Below are positions 16,406 to 25,099 of a stretch of DNA of 64,000 bases, piece after piece (positions within the stretch are counted from its first letter, which is position 1; each line of letters opens with the position of its first letter). A program made the translations under genes and the position numbers. A model generated the notes under the pieces. That model saw nothing but the letters and a program-made list of their open reading frames with translations, was not told the origin of the DNA and did not search any database. Source of the stretch: Ruania albidiflava DSM 18029 (lineage in GTDB: Bacteria > Actinomycetota > Actinomycetes > Actinomycetales > Beutenbergiaceae); NCBI RefSeq assembly GCF_000421225.1, contig NZ_ATWL01000009.1, forward strand, positions 62,001-126,000, in the 5' to 3' direction.

Positions 16406-18823
16406 GTGGACGGCGGCAGCAGCACGAACGAGCGGGACACGCTCACCGCTCTGCTCACCCCGCAGCGCGTCCAGGACTGCTTGGTGCACACCCACCACAT
16501 CCAGCCCAGGCCCGGCGAGCAGGGTGAATGGCCGGACTGGGCCGACCCGGATCTGGTGGCCGCCTACCGAGCCCGCGGCGTCGAGCGGCCCTGGCGGCAC
16601 CAGGTCACCGCTGCTGAGGCCAGCTGGGCCGGGCGGCACGTGGTGCTGGCCACCGCCACCGGATCCGGCAAGTCCCTGGCCGCCTGGCTGCCCGCGATCA
16701 CCGCCATCCGCACCGCCCAGCTGGGCACCAGCATCGCCACCCTGCAGCGCCGCCCCACGGTGCTCTACCTCAGCCCCACCAAGGCCCTTGCCGCCGACCA
16801 GCTGCACGGGCTGCAGACAGTGCTGACCTCCGGGGACATCACCGATGTGCGGGTAGCCACCTGCGACGGCGACACCCCCACCGACGAGCGCACCTGGGTG
16901 CGTGAGCACGCCGACGTGGTGCTGTCCAACCCCGACTTCCTGCACTTCTCCCTCCTGCCCGGCCACCGCAGGTGGCAACGCCTGCTGCGCGGCCTGCGCT
17001 ACGTCGTCGTGGACGAGTGCCACGCCTACCGGGGCGTGCTCGGTGCGCACGTGGCCCTGGTGCTGCGCCGCCTGCTCCGCCTGGCCGAGCACTACGGTGC
17101 CACCCCGGTGGCCATCCTGGCCTCGGCCACCACGGGGGAGCCCGAGGCGAGCGCCGCCCGGCTGCTCGGGGTGGACCAGGCCGATGTGACCGCCGTCGGG
17201 CAGAGCAGCGCACCCCGCGGACACACCACGGTGGCGCTGTGGCAACCGGCGATCCTGCCCGGTAGCGAGGAGCAAGTGTGGGTGCAGGAGAGCGTCGACC
17301 ACCAGCCGGCGTGGCGGCCCAGCGGCACCCCGCAGGACGCCCCGCGCCGGTCCGCGCTCGCCGAGACCTCCGAGCTGCTCACCGACCTGGTGCGGGCCGG
17401 TAAGCGCACGCTGGCGTTCGTGCGCTCCCGGGTGGGTGCCGAGGCGATCGCCGACCAGACCCGCTCCCGGCTCGCGGACCGAGACTCGACCGAGCTCGCC
17501 ATACGGGTGGCCGCCTACCGGGGCGGATACCTGCCCGAGGAACGCCGCGAGCTGGAACGCGCCCTGCGCACCGGGGACCTGCTCGCCCTGTCCTCCACGA
17601 ACGCGCTCGAGCTCGGTGTGGACATCTCCGGTCTGGACGCGGTGCTGATCGCCGGATGGCCCGGCACCCGGGTGTCCCTGTGGCAGCAGATCGGCCGGGC
17701 CGGGCGGGCCGGTGCCGATGGTCTCGCTGTGCTGGTCGCCAGCGACAACCCGTTGGACACCTACCTGGTGCACCACCCGGAGGCGATCTTCGAGGCCGGT
17801 GTGGAGGCCACGGCGTTCGACCCGGGCAACCCGTACGTGCTCGCCCCGCACCTGTGCGCCGCTGCGTCGGAGACCCCGCTGGTGCAGGCGGACGTGGACC
17901 GGTTCGGGCCGGGAACTCCGGCGCTGCTGCGAGACCTGGTCGCCCGCGGGTTCCTGCGGGAACGCCCGAACGGCTGGTACTGGAACTACTCCCGCCCGGA
18001 GTCGCCGCAGGACCTGACCGACCTGCGCGGCGGATCCGGGGCGCCGGTGCAGGTGGTGGAGGCCGGCACCGGCCGGGTGCTGGGCACCGTGGACGCCGCC
18101 CGGGCTGATGCCACTGTGCACACCGGTGCGATCTACGTGCACCAGGGCCGCACCTTCCGGGTGGAGTCGTACGAGGACGACGTCGCCGTGGTCACCGAGG
18201 CCTCGGTGGGCTACCGCACCCGCCCGCACGTGGACAAGCACGTGTCCATCGTGCGTACCGGCACCGAGTCCGCCTGGGGGCCTGTGACGTGGGGGTACGG
18301 GGTGGTGGACGTGACCGAGCAGGTCACCGGGTACGACCGGCGGCGCATCCCGGGCATGGACCTGATCGGCACCTACCCGCTGGACCTGCCCACGCACACG
18401 CTGCGCACCACCGCCTGCTGGTGGCACGCCGACGCTGCCGTGCTCGCCGAGGCGGGTGTCGCGCCCGGCGACCTGCCCGGGGCGCTGCACGCCGCCGAGC
18501 ATGCGGCGATCGGGTTGCTCGGGCTGATCGCCACCTGCGACCGGTGGGACATCGGCGGGCTGTCCACCGCGGTGCACTCCGACACCCTGGAGCCGACCGT
18601 GTTCGTCTACGACGGGTACCCGGGCGGCGCCGGCTTTGCCCAGCGCGGCTACTCCGCAGCCGCCCGGTGGATGGCGGCCACCCGGGATGCGATCGCGTCC
18701 TGCCCGTGCGCCACCGGCTGCCCGAGCTGCGTGCAGTCACCCAAGTGCGGCAACAACAACTCCCCGCTGGACAAGGCCGGTGCCCTGCTGTTGCTGACCA
18801 TGCTCACCGGCTTCGCCCCCTGA
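16406..18823 (+). CDS. DEAD/DEAH-box helicase with C-terminal Cys cluster (MrfA/Rv3649 type)
   Basis: This 805-residue superfamily 2 helicase has Walker A ATGSGKS, a DECH box, motif III SAT, the motif V-VI region ALELGVDISGLD and QQIGRAGRAG, and a C-terminal DUF1998-like domain. Its last 60 residues carry a five-Cys cluster (C-x-C-x3-C-x2-C-x5-C) that probably binds metal. Related MrfA proteins act in DNA repair in Bacillus. GTG 16406 is chosen because CAGAAT (16394-16399) lies 6 nt upstream, which fits a leaderless message. It is the partner that gives the Tad cluster its helicase/secretion name. Confidence 0.9.
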   Translation: MDGGSSTNERDTLTALLTPQRVQDCLVHTHHIQPRPGEQGEWPDWADPDLVAAYRARGVERPWRHQVTAAEASWAGRHVVLATATGSGKSLAAWLPAITAIRTAQLGTSIATLQRRPTVLYLSPTKALAADQLHGLQTVLTSGDITDVRVATCDGDTPTDERTWVREHADVVLSNPDFLHFSLLPGHRRWQRLLRGLRYVVVDECHAYRGVLGAHVALVLRRLLRLAEHYGATPVAILASATTGEPEASAARLLGVDQADVTAVGQSSAPRGHTTVALWQPAILPGSEEQVWVQESVDHQPAWRPSGTPQDAPRRSALAETSELLTDLVRAGKRTLAFVRSRVGAEAIADQTRSRLADRDSTELAIRVAAYRGGYLPEERRELERALRTGDLLALSSTNALELGVDISGLDAVLIAGWPGTRVSLWQQIGRAGRAGADGLAVLVASDNPLDTYLVHHPEAIFEAGVEATAFDPGNPYVLAPHLCAAASETPLVQADVDRFGPGTPALLRDLVARGFLRERPNGWYWNYSRPESPQDLTDLRGGSGAPVQVVEAGTGRVLGTVDAARADATVHTGAIYVHQGRTFRVESYEDDVAVVTEASVGYRTRPHVDKHVSIVRTGTESAWGPVTWGYGVVDVTEQVTGYDRRRIPGMDLIGTYPLDLPTHTLRTTACWWHADAAVLAEAGVAPGDLPGALHAAEHAAIGLLGLIATCDRWDIGGLSTAVHSDTLEPTVFVYDGYPGGAGFAQRGYSAAARWMAATRDAIASCPCATGCPSCVQSPKCGNNNSPLDKAGALLLLTMLTGFAP

Positions 18824-18826
18824 GTG

Positions 18827-18888
18827 TCGCGAACGCCCGGGTTCGCGGCCGCTGAATCGATCCAGGTCGCGAAGGCCAGCGTTCGCGA
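18827..18888. repeat. 62-bp palindromic intergenic repeat, copy A
   Basis: The outer arms TCGCGAACGC and GCGTTCGCGA and the inner arms TTCGCG and CGCGAA form a two-step hairpin. The copy starts 3 bp past the helicase stop and ends before the convergent nucleotidyltransferase gene. Three more copies of the same 62-bp length occur in this window. The position suits a bidirectional terminator. Confidence 0.8.
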
Positions 18889-18905
18889 TGAGGTGGGGGC
18901 GTGGG

Positions 18906-19655
18906 TCAGTGCTCGGGGAGGGCTGCCAGCTCGCGCAGCGGGGCGGCCAGGCGGGACGCCAGGGTCGGATCGTGCCCGGTGACCTCGTCGGCGAAGACCT
19001 CCAGGAGCGCGCGGTGCGAGCGGGCCAGCTCGGCGCCGTTGACCGCGCCGGCGCGAGCCTTGCCGAGCGCGTCGAGGAGGGGCTCAGCCAGGCGGTCCGC
19101 CTCGCGGCCGTGGTGCGGGTTCAGCCCGTGGCGTGCGCAGGCCAGCGCGAGCACCTGGTCGCGCAGCTGGTCGAGCATCATCACTGCCTGCCAGGGGCGG
19201 GAGCGGGCGATCGCCGAGCGCGCGTGCAGGGCGTGCAGCCAGCCCATGCCGATCAGGTGGCCGGTGTCCGGGTCCTTCGGCGTGGTGGCCGGCTGCGGAG
19301 TGCCGAACAGCAGCTCGAAGCCGGGTTCGGTGCCGCGAAAGGTGTCTTCCGGCCAGAAGGAAAGGTCGACCTGGAGGGTGGAGGCCAGCAGGAACACCCG
19401 GTACAGCACGCCACCGGCGATCACGTCCAGGTGGTCGACAGCCCCGCGCTCGTAGAGCCTCTCGGTCCACCGGGCAGCCACGGTGTCCGGGTCGACGTCC
19501 CGGGCGATCTGCAGCACCAGGTCGATGTCGGACCAGGCATCCTCGCGGCCGGTGGCCGCTGAGCCGACCAGTGCGGCCCCGACCACGTCATCGTCACAGC
19601 GGGCAGCGGCGATCAGCTCCTCGCGCAGCCTCGCTCGACCGGTGGGCGTGAACAT
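18906..19655 (-). CDS. Nucleotidyltransferase-fold protein
   Basis: This 249-residue protein has the pol-beta superfamily signature GSAATGREDAWSDIDL (about 31-46), with the two catalytic Asp residues in SDIDL and a third probable one in QVDLSFWP. The C-terminal half is helical, as in KNTase-like or HEPN-linked proteins. It may transfer a nucleotide to a small molecule or protein; the substrate is unknown. TAGTCT (19667-19662) lies 6 nt before the ATG and there is no ribosome binding site, so the message is probably leaderless. It stands alone between two copies of the 62-bp repeat. Confidence 0.78.
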   Translation of the reverse strand: MFTPTGRARLREELIAAARCDDDVVGAALVGSAATGREDAWSDIDLVLQIARDVDPDTVAARWTERLYERGAVDHLDVIAGGVLYRVFLLASTLQVDLSFWPEDTFRGTEPGFELLFGTPQPATTPKDPDTGHLIGMGWLHALHARSAIARSRPWQAVMMLDQLRDQVLALACARHGLNPHHGREADRLAEPLLDALGKARAGAVNGAELARSHRALLEVFADEVTGHDPTLASRLAAPLRELAALPEH

Positions 19656-19742
19656 GTCGGCAGACTACCGAGTCGCGCGTGCGGCGGACGCCCCTCCAGC
19701 GGCCGCCGCACGCGCCTTCATCCCCCTGGTCTGTGCCCCTTG

Positions 19743-19804
19743 ACGCGAACGCTCGTCCTAGCGGCGCTCACCGCGTAGCGAGCCGCGGAAGCGGGCGTTC
19801 GCGA
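19743..19804. repeat. 62-bp palindromic intergenic repeat, copy B (diverged)
   Basis: The outer arms CGCGAACGC and GCGTTCGCG remain intact, while the middle has changed (TAGCGGCG...). It sits 12 bp past the stop of the minus-strand gene at 19817-21025, where it can act as a terminator. The length is again 62 bp. Confidence 0.75.
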
Positions 19805-19816
19805 TGGGGTGGTGGG

Positions 19817-21025
19817 CTACTCGCTCACCTCGATGGTCTGGCCGTCGCTGATCGCGAGCACCGCCCGCTCTCCGTTGGCCCAGTAGGGGCCGGCGTCCAG
19901 CACCAGCACGTAGGCGGTGTACTCGCCCGCCGGCACGCTCGGGCCGACGCCGGTCCAGGACTCGTCGCAGTAGTCCCAGATATGGTGCCCGGCAGTCTGT
20001 GTGGTCTCCTCCCCGGGCGCCAGCGTGGTCTCCCGCACGTCGTCGCTGCCGAGCAGCTCGGGGGAGACGATCGCGCCGTCCTGGACGAGCACCACCTGGG
20101 TGTAGGTGTCCGCGGTCAGCTCCTCATCGGAGGTGTTCGCCAGCGTGACGTCGGTGCTCAGTCCGCCGGTCGCCCCGTCCGGGGAAGCCTGGAACGGCCC
20201 GCCGCCGAAGTCGGCGCTCACCTGCCAACCGGTCTCGGCCGACGGCGGCTGCCACGGCTGCCCGCAGGTCGGCTCATACGCCTCCGGTGCAGACAGCTGC
20301 CCGTCCCCGTCCGGGGACTCCTCGTGGTCCTCTCCCTCCGGGTCGGTGGACTCCTGCCCGTCGGTGGCGTCCTGGTCCGGGGTGTCCTCCACGGGACCGA
20401 TCGCGCCGTCGGTGACCTCCACGGCCGCCGGTTCGGTCAGCCAGGAGAGATCGTCTGCGCGGAAGTCGCCGGCGTAGGCCTCGGCCGGTCCGGTGAACGC
20501 AGCCGTGCACCACGTCACGCTCACCGAGCGGCCGGTGTCGGCCTCGCCACCGGCCGGGACGAACAAGTTCGCATCTTCCCGGTCGGCTTCCCGGTCGTCC
20601 TCGCTGTAGCCCACCACCTCCCCGGTGTCCGGGTCGGTGAACAGCACGTCCACCAGGGGAGAGAGCTCCAGGTCGGTCTCTGAGGAGATCGTCACGGACA
20701 CGGTCAGCTGCTCGTCGGTGCTCTCCAGCTCAGCAACCCCCAGGTCGGGGTGCGCCACGCTGCCAGCCACCTCCTCCAGCGGTTGGCCGCACCACTGCTC
20801 GTCCGGTGGATCGGTGGCCGGTGGCGGAACCGGCCGGTCCCACGGCCCACCGACCTGCCAGACCACCAGCCCGGCCGCCACGGCGGTCACCACCCCAGCC
20901 ACCTGCGCCCCGGCCCGGCGGCGGCGCCGCCGGCGTACCCGCTGCACCAGGCCACCCAGGTGCGGCTCCAACGGGTTGCCGGTGTGTCGGTGGGCGTCTG
21001 CTCGCAGCAGATCCTCGATGTTCAT
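19817..21025 (-). CDS. Membrane protein coupled to a SigE-type sigma factor (possible anti-sigma)
   Basis: This 402-residue protein has a short cytoplasmic N-terminus (about 1-37) ending in a run of Arg. One membrane helix (about 40-58) follows, then a large acidic extracytoplasmic region rich in Asp, Glu, Thr and Pro. The region holds two similar beta-rich halves, each with a WCGQP or TCGQPW-like Cys motif. The ATG overlaps the sigma gene stop by 4 bp. The context suggests a membrane-bound partner of the sigma factor, but no classical zinc-binding anti-sigma motif is visible. It could instead be a surface protein under its control. Confidence 0.6.
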   Translation of the reverse strand: MNIEDLLRADAHRHTGNPLEPHLGGLVQRVRRRRRRRAGAQVAGVVTAVAAGLVVWQVGGPWDRPVPPPATDPPDEQWCGQPLEEVAGSVAHPDLGVAELESTDEQLTVSVTISSETDLELSPLVDVLFTDPDTGEVVGYSEDDREADREDANLFVPAGGEADTGRSVSVTWCTAAFTGPAEAYAGDFRADDLSWLTEPAAVEVTDGAIGPVEDTPDQDATDGQESTDPEGEDHEESPDGDGQLSAPEAYEPTCGQPWQPPSAETGWQVSADFGGGPFQASPDGATGGLSTDVTLANTSDEELTADTYTQVVLVQDGAIVSPELLGSDDVRETTLAPGEETTQTAGHHIWDYCDESWTGVGPSVPAGEYTAYVLVLDAGPYWANGERAVLAISDGQTIEVSE

Positions 21026-21528
21026 GCCCGTTCTCCTTCCGGCTGCAGCACGGCAGCCAGCCGCTGGTTGGCCTCGTGCAGGTACCGCTTCACGGTGCCG
21101 GTGGCCAGCCCCAGCTCGTCCCCTGTCTGCTCGATCGTCAGGTCCGCGTAGTACCGCAGCACCACGCAGGCCCGTTGCCGGGGCGGCAGCGTTGTCAGCG
21201 CCCGGGCCACATCCACACGCGCCGACGTGGACTCGTCGTGGTGCACCTGGGCCGGTTCGAACAGGTGCTGTACCGCGCGCCAGCGCCTGCCCCGGCGGTA
21301 GGAGTCCAGGTAGAGGGTGACGATCGTCCGCCGCACATAGGCCTCCGCGTACTCCGGCCCCTCCTCGCTGTGCGACCGGCGGAACCGGCTGAACACCTTG
21401 GTCAGGGCGTCCTGGACCAGGTCCTCACCGTCGCTGGCGTTCCCGCACAGCAGCGTGGCGTACCGGGCCAGCGCCGCCCCACGACTGCGCACCAGCTCGG
21501 TGAGCACTGCCTCCCACGGTGCCACCAT
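21022..21528 (-). CDS. SigE-family RNA polymerase sigma factor (ECF type)
   Basis: This 168-residue protein has region 2 (RYATLLCGNASDGEDLVQDALTKVF) and region 4 (LPPRQRACVVLRYYADLTIEQTGDELG, then the recognition helix TGTVKRYLHEA). The size and the ALTTLPPRQR signature are typical of the SigE family of actinobacteria. ATG 21528 has a strong AGAAGGAGGGGG site upstream; in-frame extension beyond it runs antisense through hppA and is not real. It is translationally coupled to the membrane protein gene. Target promoters cannot be read from this window. Confidence 0.92.
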   Translation of the reverse strand: MVAPWEAVLTELVRSRGAALARYATLLCGNASDGEDLVQDALTKVFSRFRRSHSEEGPEYAEAYVRRTIVTLYLDSYRRGRRWRAVQHLFEPAQVHHDESTSARVDVARALTTLPPRQRACVVLRYYADLTIEQTGDELGLATGTVKRYLHEANQRLAAVLQPEGERA

Positions 21529-21855
21529 CCCCCTCCTTCTCCTCCTCGACGGGGTTCTACCCATCTCAACGCTCGCCTCGTCGCGATGGTTGGGTACGAG
21601 TTTTCGACAAGTCTTCACCAGGTGCCTTGCAGGAGCCTTTCCGCCGCCGAGCCCAGCGTTCGCGAACGCCCCCTTCCGCGGCGACACGCCGGGCAGTGGC
21701 CGCGAAGGCGGGCGTTCGCGACCAGGTGGGCGGGTGGGCAGGTTCTGCGAGGTCTGTCGGTCAAGAGTGCCAGCACACCGGTCGCGGACAGATAGACTCA
21801 CCGCGTTCGTCGGATACCCCGGCGGTAAACCCATCCTGTTCGTCGAGGAGGACGG
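21529..21855. promoter_or_regulatory. Divergent intergenic region, sigma factor / hppA
   Basis: This 327-bp gap has no gene. It holds repeat copy C (21660-21721) and, on the plus strand, TAGACT (21793-21798), a plausible -10 for hppA with a 57-bp leader. GAGGAGG at the 3' end is the hppA ribosome binding site. No clear promoter for the sigma gene can be read. Confidence 0.4.
21660..21721. repeat. 62-bp palindromic intergenic repeat, copy C
   Basis: The outer arms TCGCGAACGCCC and GGGCGTTCGCGA are perfectly complementary over 12 bp. CTTCCGCGGC and GCCGCGAAGG form an imperfect inner stem. Unlike the other copies it lies between two divergent genes, so a simple terminator role does not explain it. 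Confidence 0.8.
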
Positions 21856-24171
21856 ATGCTCACGCTCGGAACCACGAGCCTCGTCATCGTGTCGGTCATC
21901 GCCGCCATCGCGGTCGCAGCCCTGGTCTTTGCCGTCGTTCTCCGCAGGCAGGTGCTCGCCGCCGGCGAGGGAACCAGTGCGATGCAGACGATCGCCACCG
22001 CCATCCAGGAGGGCGCATCCGCCTACCTGAACAGGCAGTTCCGCACCCTGGCGATCTTCGCCGTCGTGGTGTTCGGGCTGCTGTTCCTCCTGCCCGGCGA
22101 CACCGGCATCCGGCTGGGCCGCTCCATCGCCTTCCTCTTCGGCGCCGCCTTCTCCGCTGCGATCGGCTACCTGGGCATGTCCTTGGCCACCCGGGCGAAC
22201 CTGCGCGTGGCCGCGGCCGCCACCGCACACGACGGCCGGCCCGAAGGTGCGCGCATCGCGTTCCGCACCGGCGGTGTGGTCGGCATGTGCGTGGTCGGGC
22301 TGGGCCTGGTCGGTGCCGCCGCCGTGGTGCTGATCTTCCGCGGTGACGCTCCGGCCGTGCTGGAGGGCTTCGGCTTCGGCGCCGCCCTGCTGGCCATGTT
22401 CATGCGGGTCGGCGGCGGCATCTTCACCAAGGCCGCCGACGTGGGCGCCGACCTGGTCGGCAAGGTCGAGCAGGGCATCCCCGAGGACGACCCGCGCAAC
22501 GCCGCCACCATCGCCGACAACGTCGGTGACAACGTCGGCGACTGCGCGGGTATGGCCGCCGACCTGTTCGAGTCCTACGCCGTCACCCTGGTGGCCGCAC
22601 TCATCCTCGGCAAGGCCACGATGGGCGAAGCAGGGCTGGTGTTCCCGCTGATCGTCACCGCCATCGGCGCACTGGTCGCCGTCCTCGGCGTGTTCATCAC
22701 CAAGGTCCGGGGCAACGAGGATGGTCTGACGGCGATCTACCGCGGCTTCTACATCTCGGCTCTCGTGGGTGCCGTGCTCGCCGCGGTCGCCGCCTTCGTC
22801 TACCTGCCCTCCAGCTTCGGGGCGCTCGAGGGAGTGGGTGAGGCGCTCACCGACCACGGCGGCGACCCCCGCCTGGTCTCCGCCCTGGCCGTGGTCGTCG
22901 GCGTGGTGCTCGCCGGGGTGATCCTGGCACTGACCGGGCACTTCACCGGCACCACCGCCAAGCCGACCCGCACCGTGGCCGCCACCTCCAAGACCGGAGC
23001 CGCGACCGTGGTGCTCTCCGGCATCGGCGTCGGATTCGAGTCCGCCGTGTACACCGCCGGCATCATCGCCGCCGCCCTCTGCGCGTTGTTCCTGCTCGCC
23101 GGCGGCTCGGTCTGGCTGGCGCTGTTCCTCATCGCACTGGCCGGCTGCGGCCTGCTCACCACGGTCGGGGTGATCGTGGCGATGGACACCTTCGGCCCGG
23201 TCAGCGACAACGCCCAGGGCATCGCCGAGATGTCCGGCGACGTGGACGAAGAAGGCGCACAGATCCTCACCGACCTGGACGCAGCCGGCAACACCACCAA
23301 GGCGATCACCAAGGGCATCGCGATCGCCACCGCCGTGCTGGCCGCCACCGCACTGTTCGGCTCCTATGGGGACGCCGTCTCCACCGCGATCGCCTCCGCA
23401 GGCGCGAACGTGGCCGACATGACCGACGGGGTCGTAGCGGCGATGGTCAACTACGAGATCATCTCCCCGGTCACCCTGGTGGGCGTGATCCTCGGCGCCG
23501 CTGTGGTGTTCCTGTTCTCCGGGCTGGCCGTGGACGCGGTCACCCGGGCCGCCGGTGCGATCGTGCTCGAGGTGCGCCGCCAGTTCCAGGAGCACCCCGG
23601 CATCATGACCGGCGAGACCCGCCCGGAGTACGGCCGCGTGGTGGACATCTGCACCAAGGACTCCCTGCGGGAGCTGATCACCCCCGGTCTGCTGGCCGCC
23701 TTCTCCCCGATCGCCGTGGGCTTCGGCCTCGGCGTGGGACCGCTGGCCGGGTTCCTCGGCGGCGCGATCGCTGCTGGGGTGCTGATGGCAGTGTTCCTGG
23801 CCAACTCCGGTGGTGCCTGGGACAACGCGAAGAAGATCGTCGAGGACGGCCACTACGGCGGCAAGAACTCCGAGGCACACGCGGCCACCGTCATCGGCGA
23901 CACCATCGGCGACCCGTTCAAGGACACCGCCGGTCCGGCGATCAACCCGCTGATCAAGGTGATGAACCTGGTCTCGCTGCTGATCGCCCCCGCGGTGGTG
24001 GTGATGAGCGTGCCGGCCGACGCCAACCACACGCTGCGGATCGTGATCGCCGTGGTCGCCGGGCTGATCGCAGTGGGTGCGATCATCGCCTCGAAGTTCC
24101 GCTCCTCCTCGGTGGTGATCGAGGACGGCGAAACCCAGCCTGCCGAGCAGAAGGTCGACGCCCACCGCTGA
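21856..24171 (+). CDS. hppA: Membrane-bound proton-pumping pyrophosphatase (K+-independent)
   Basis: This 771-residue polytopic protein couples pyrophosphate hydrolysis to cation export across the membrane. The substrate-binding core is clear: DVGADLVGKVE, then IPEDDPRNAATIADNVGDN and the matching C-terminal GDTIGDPFKDTAGPAINPLIK. Within GNTTKAITKG, Lys482 and Thr485 occupy the positions that mark K+-independent, H+-pumping enzymes (Ala in K+-dependent ones). The C-terminus has a short extension rich in Glu and Gln. The start has a GAGGAGG site. It is monocistronic, ending at a strong hairpin. Confidence 0.97.
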   Translation: MLTLGTTSLVIVSVIAAIAVAALVFAVVLRRQVLAAGEGTSAMQTIATAIQEGASAYLNRQFRTLAIFAVVVFGLLFLLPGDTGIRLGRSIAFLFGAAFSAAIGYLGMSLATRANLRVAAAATAHDGRPEGARIAFRTGGVVGMCVVGLGLVGAAAVVLIFRGDAPAVLEGFGFGAALLAMFMRVGGGIFTKAADVGADLVGKVEQGIPEDDPRNAATIADNVGDNVGDCAGMAADLFESYAVTLVAALILGKATMGEAGLVFPLIVTAIGALVAVLGVFITKVRGNEDGLTAIYRGFYISALVGAVLAAVAAFVYLPSSFGALEGVGEALTDHGGDPRLVSALAVVVGVVLAGVILALTGHFTGTTAKPTRTVAATSKTGAATVVLSGIGVGFESAVYTAGIIAAALCALFLLAGGSVWLALFLIALAGCGLLTTVGVIVAMDTFGPVSDNAQGIAEMSGDVDEEGAQILTDLDAAGNTTKAITKGIAIATAVLAATALFGSYGDAVSTAIASAGANVADMTDGVVAAMVNYEIISPVTLVGVILGAAVVFLFSGLAVDAVTRAAGAIVLEVRRQFQEHPGIMTGETRPEYGRVVDICTKDSLRELITPGLLAAFSPIAVGFGLGVGPLAGFLGGAIAAGVLMAVFLANSGGAWDNAKKIVEDGHYGGKNSEAHAATVIGDTIGDPFKDTAGPAINPLIKVMNLVSLLIAPAVVVMSVPADANHTLRIVIAVVAGLIAVGAIIASKFRSSSVVIEDGETQPAEQKVDAHR

Positions 24172-24186
24172 CCGATCCCCGCCCGC

Positions 24187-24240
24187 GGGGGTGCCCTGGT
24201 GGTTGTGATCCGGCCCGATCGCAACCACCAGGGCACCCCC
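24187..24240. terminator. 24-bp stem terminator after hppA
   Basis: The arms 24187-24210 and 24217-24240 are complementary over 24 bp with one wobble, around a 6-nt loop (first arm begins GGGGGTGCCCTGGTGG). It lies 15 bp past the hppA stop. There is no T-run. Confidence 0.7.
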
Positions 24241-24295
24241 GTGCCACCATCAGCGCACCCTCGTGTGGTTCGGGGACGTCGGGGAGACTAGGGGA

Positions 24296-25099
24296 ATGAG
24301 CGCACCAGTTCCCGCTGCCCGTACCGCCCTGGTCACCGGCGCCTCCCGAGGTATCGGAGCCGGTCTGGCCACCGCACTGGCCGCTGCCGGTCTGGACGTG
24401 GCCCTGCTCGCCCGCGACGGGCAGCGGCTGACCGCCGTCGCCGAGCAGGTCGAGGCGCTCGGGCGCCGCGCCGTGGTGCTCGCCGCCGACGTCACCGACC
24501 AGGTCGCGGTCGACGCTGCCGCCCGGGAGGCCCAGCTCGCCCTCGGCTCGGTCGACCTGCTGGTGAACAATGCGGGCCTGGTGGACGCCGAGGTGCCGCT
24601 GTGGGAGGCGGATCCGGACCAGTTCGCCGAGGTGCTGACCACCAACGTGTACGGCCCGTTCCTGCTCGCCCGTGCCCTGGTCCCCGGCATGCTCGCCCGC
24701 GGTGGCGGCCGTGTGATCGACCTCAGCTCCGGGGCTGGGACCCGCGACTCGGACGTGATGGCTGCCTACAACACCGCCAAGACCGCGCTCTTCCGCATCG
24801 GCGGCGGGCTGCACGCGGCGGGGTTCCACCGCGGGCTGCGCGCCTTCGAGCTCGCCCCGGGGGTGGTGGCCACGGACATGGCCACTGGGATGCAGATGCA
24901 TGCCGACCGCACCGACTGGACCCCGCTGGAGGCGGTCGCCGAGCTCGCCGTGGCAATCGCCGCCGGTGAGCTGGACGCGTTGTCCGGCTGCTACCTGCGC
25001 GCCGGCACCGACACCCTCGCAGGTCTTCGCGACCGGGCTGCGACCGGTCCTCCCGCCGGACGGCGCCTGGTGGTCACCGACTGGGATGGTCGGAGCTGA
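24296..25099 (+). CDS. Short-chain dehydrogenase/reductase
   Basis: This 267-residue SDR has the cofactor motif TGASRGIG, the NNAG motif, and a Ser-Tyr-Lys catalytic set (LSSGAG, then YNTAK). ELAPGVVATDMA follows the active site. The substrate is not predictable. No ribosome binding site sits at a usable distance from ATG 24296; GAGACT (24284-24289) lies 6 nt upstream, which fits a leaderless transcript. Its 3' end overlaps the convergent transporter gene by 26 bp. Confidence 0.86.
   Translation: MSAPVPAARTALVTGASRGIGAGLATALAAAGLDVALLARDGQRLTAVAEQVEALGRRAVVLAADVTDQVAVDAAAREAQLALGSVDLLVNNAGLVDAEVPLWEADPDQFAEVLTTNVYGPFLLARALVPGMLARGGGRVIDLSSGAGTRDSDVMAAYNTAKTALFRIGGGLHAAGFHRGLRAFELAPGVVATDMATGMQMHADRTDWTPLEAVAELAVAIAAGELDALSGCYLRAGTDTLAGLRDRAATGPPAGRRLVVTDWDGRS

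Noticed and set aside
16055-18577. 840-residue open frame antisense to the helicase
   Set aside because: Composition (Gly, His, Val, Gln repeats) is typical of the antisense of high-GC genes. The helicase motifs on the plus strand are intact.
21529-24228. Very long open frame antisense to hppA, continuous with the sigma factor frame
   Set aside because: It is a GC-rich shadow: the protein is His/Gly/Asp low-complexity, while hppA on the other strand is a complete family member. The real sigma gene starts at 21528 with a strong ribosome binding site.
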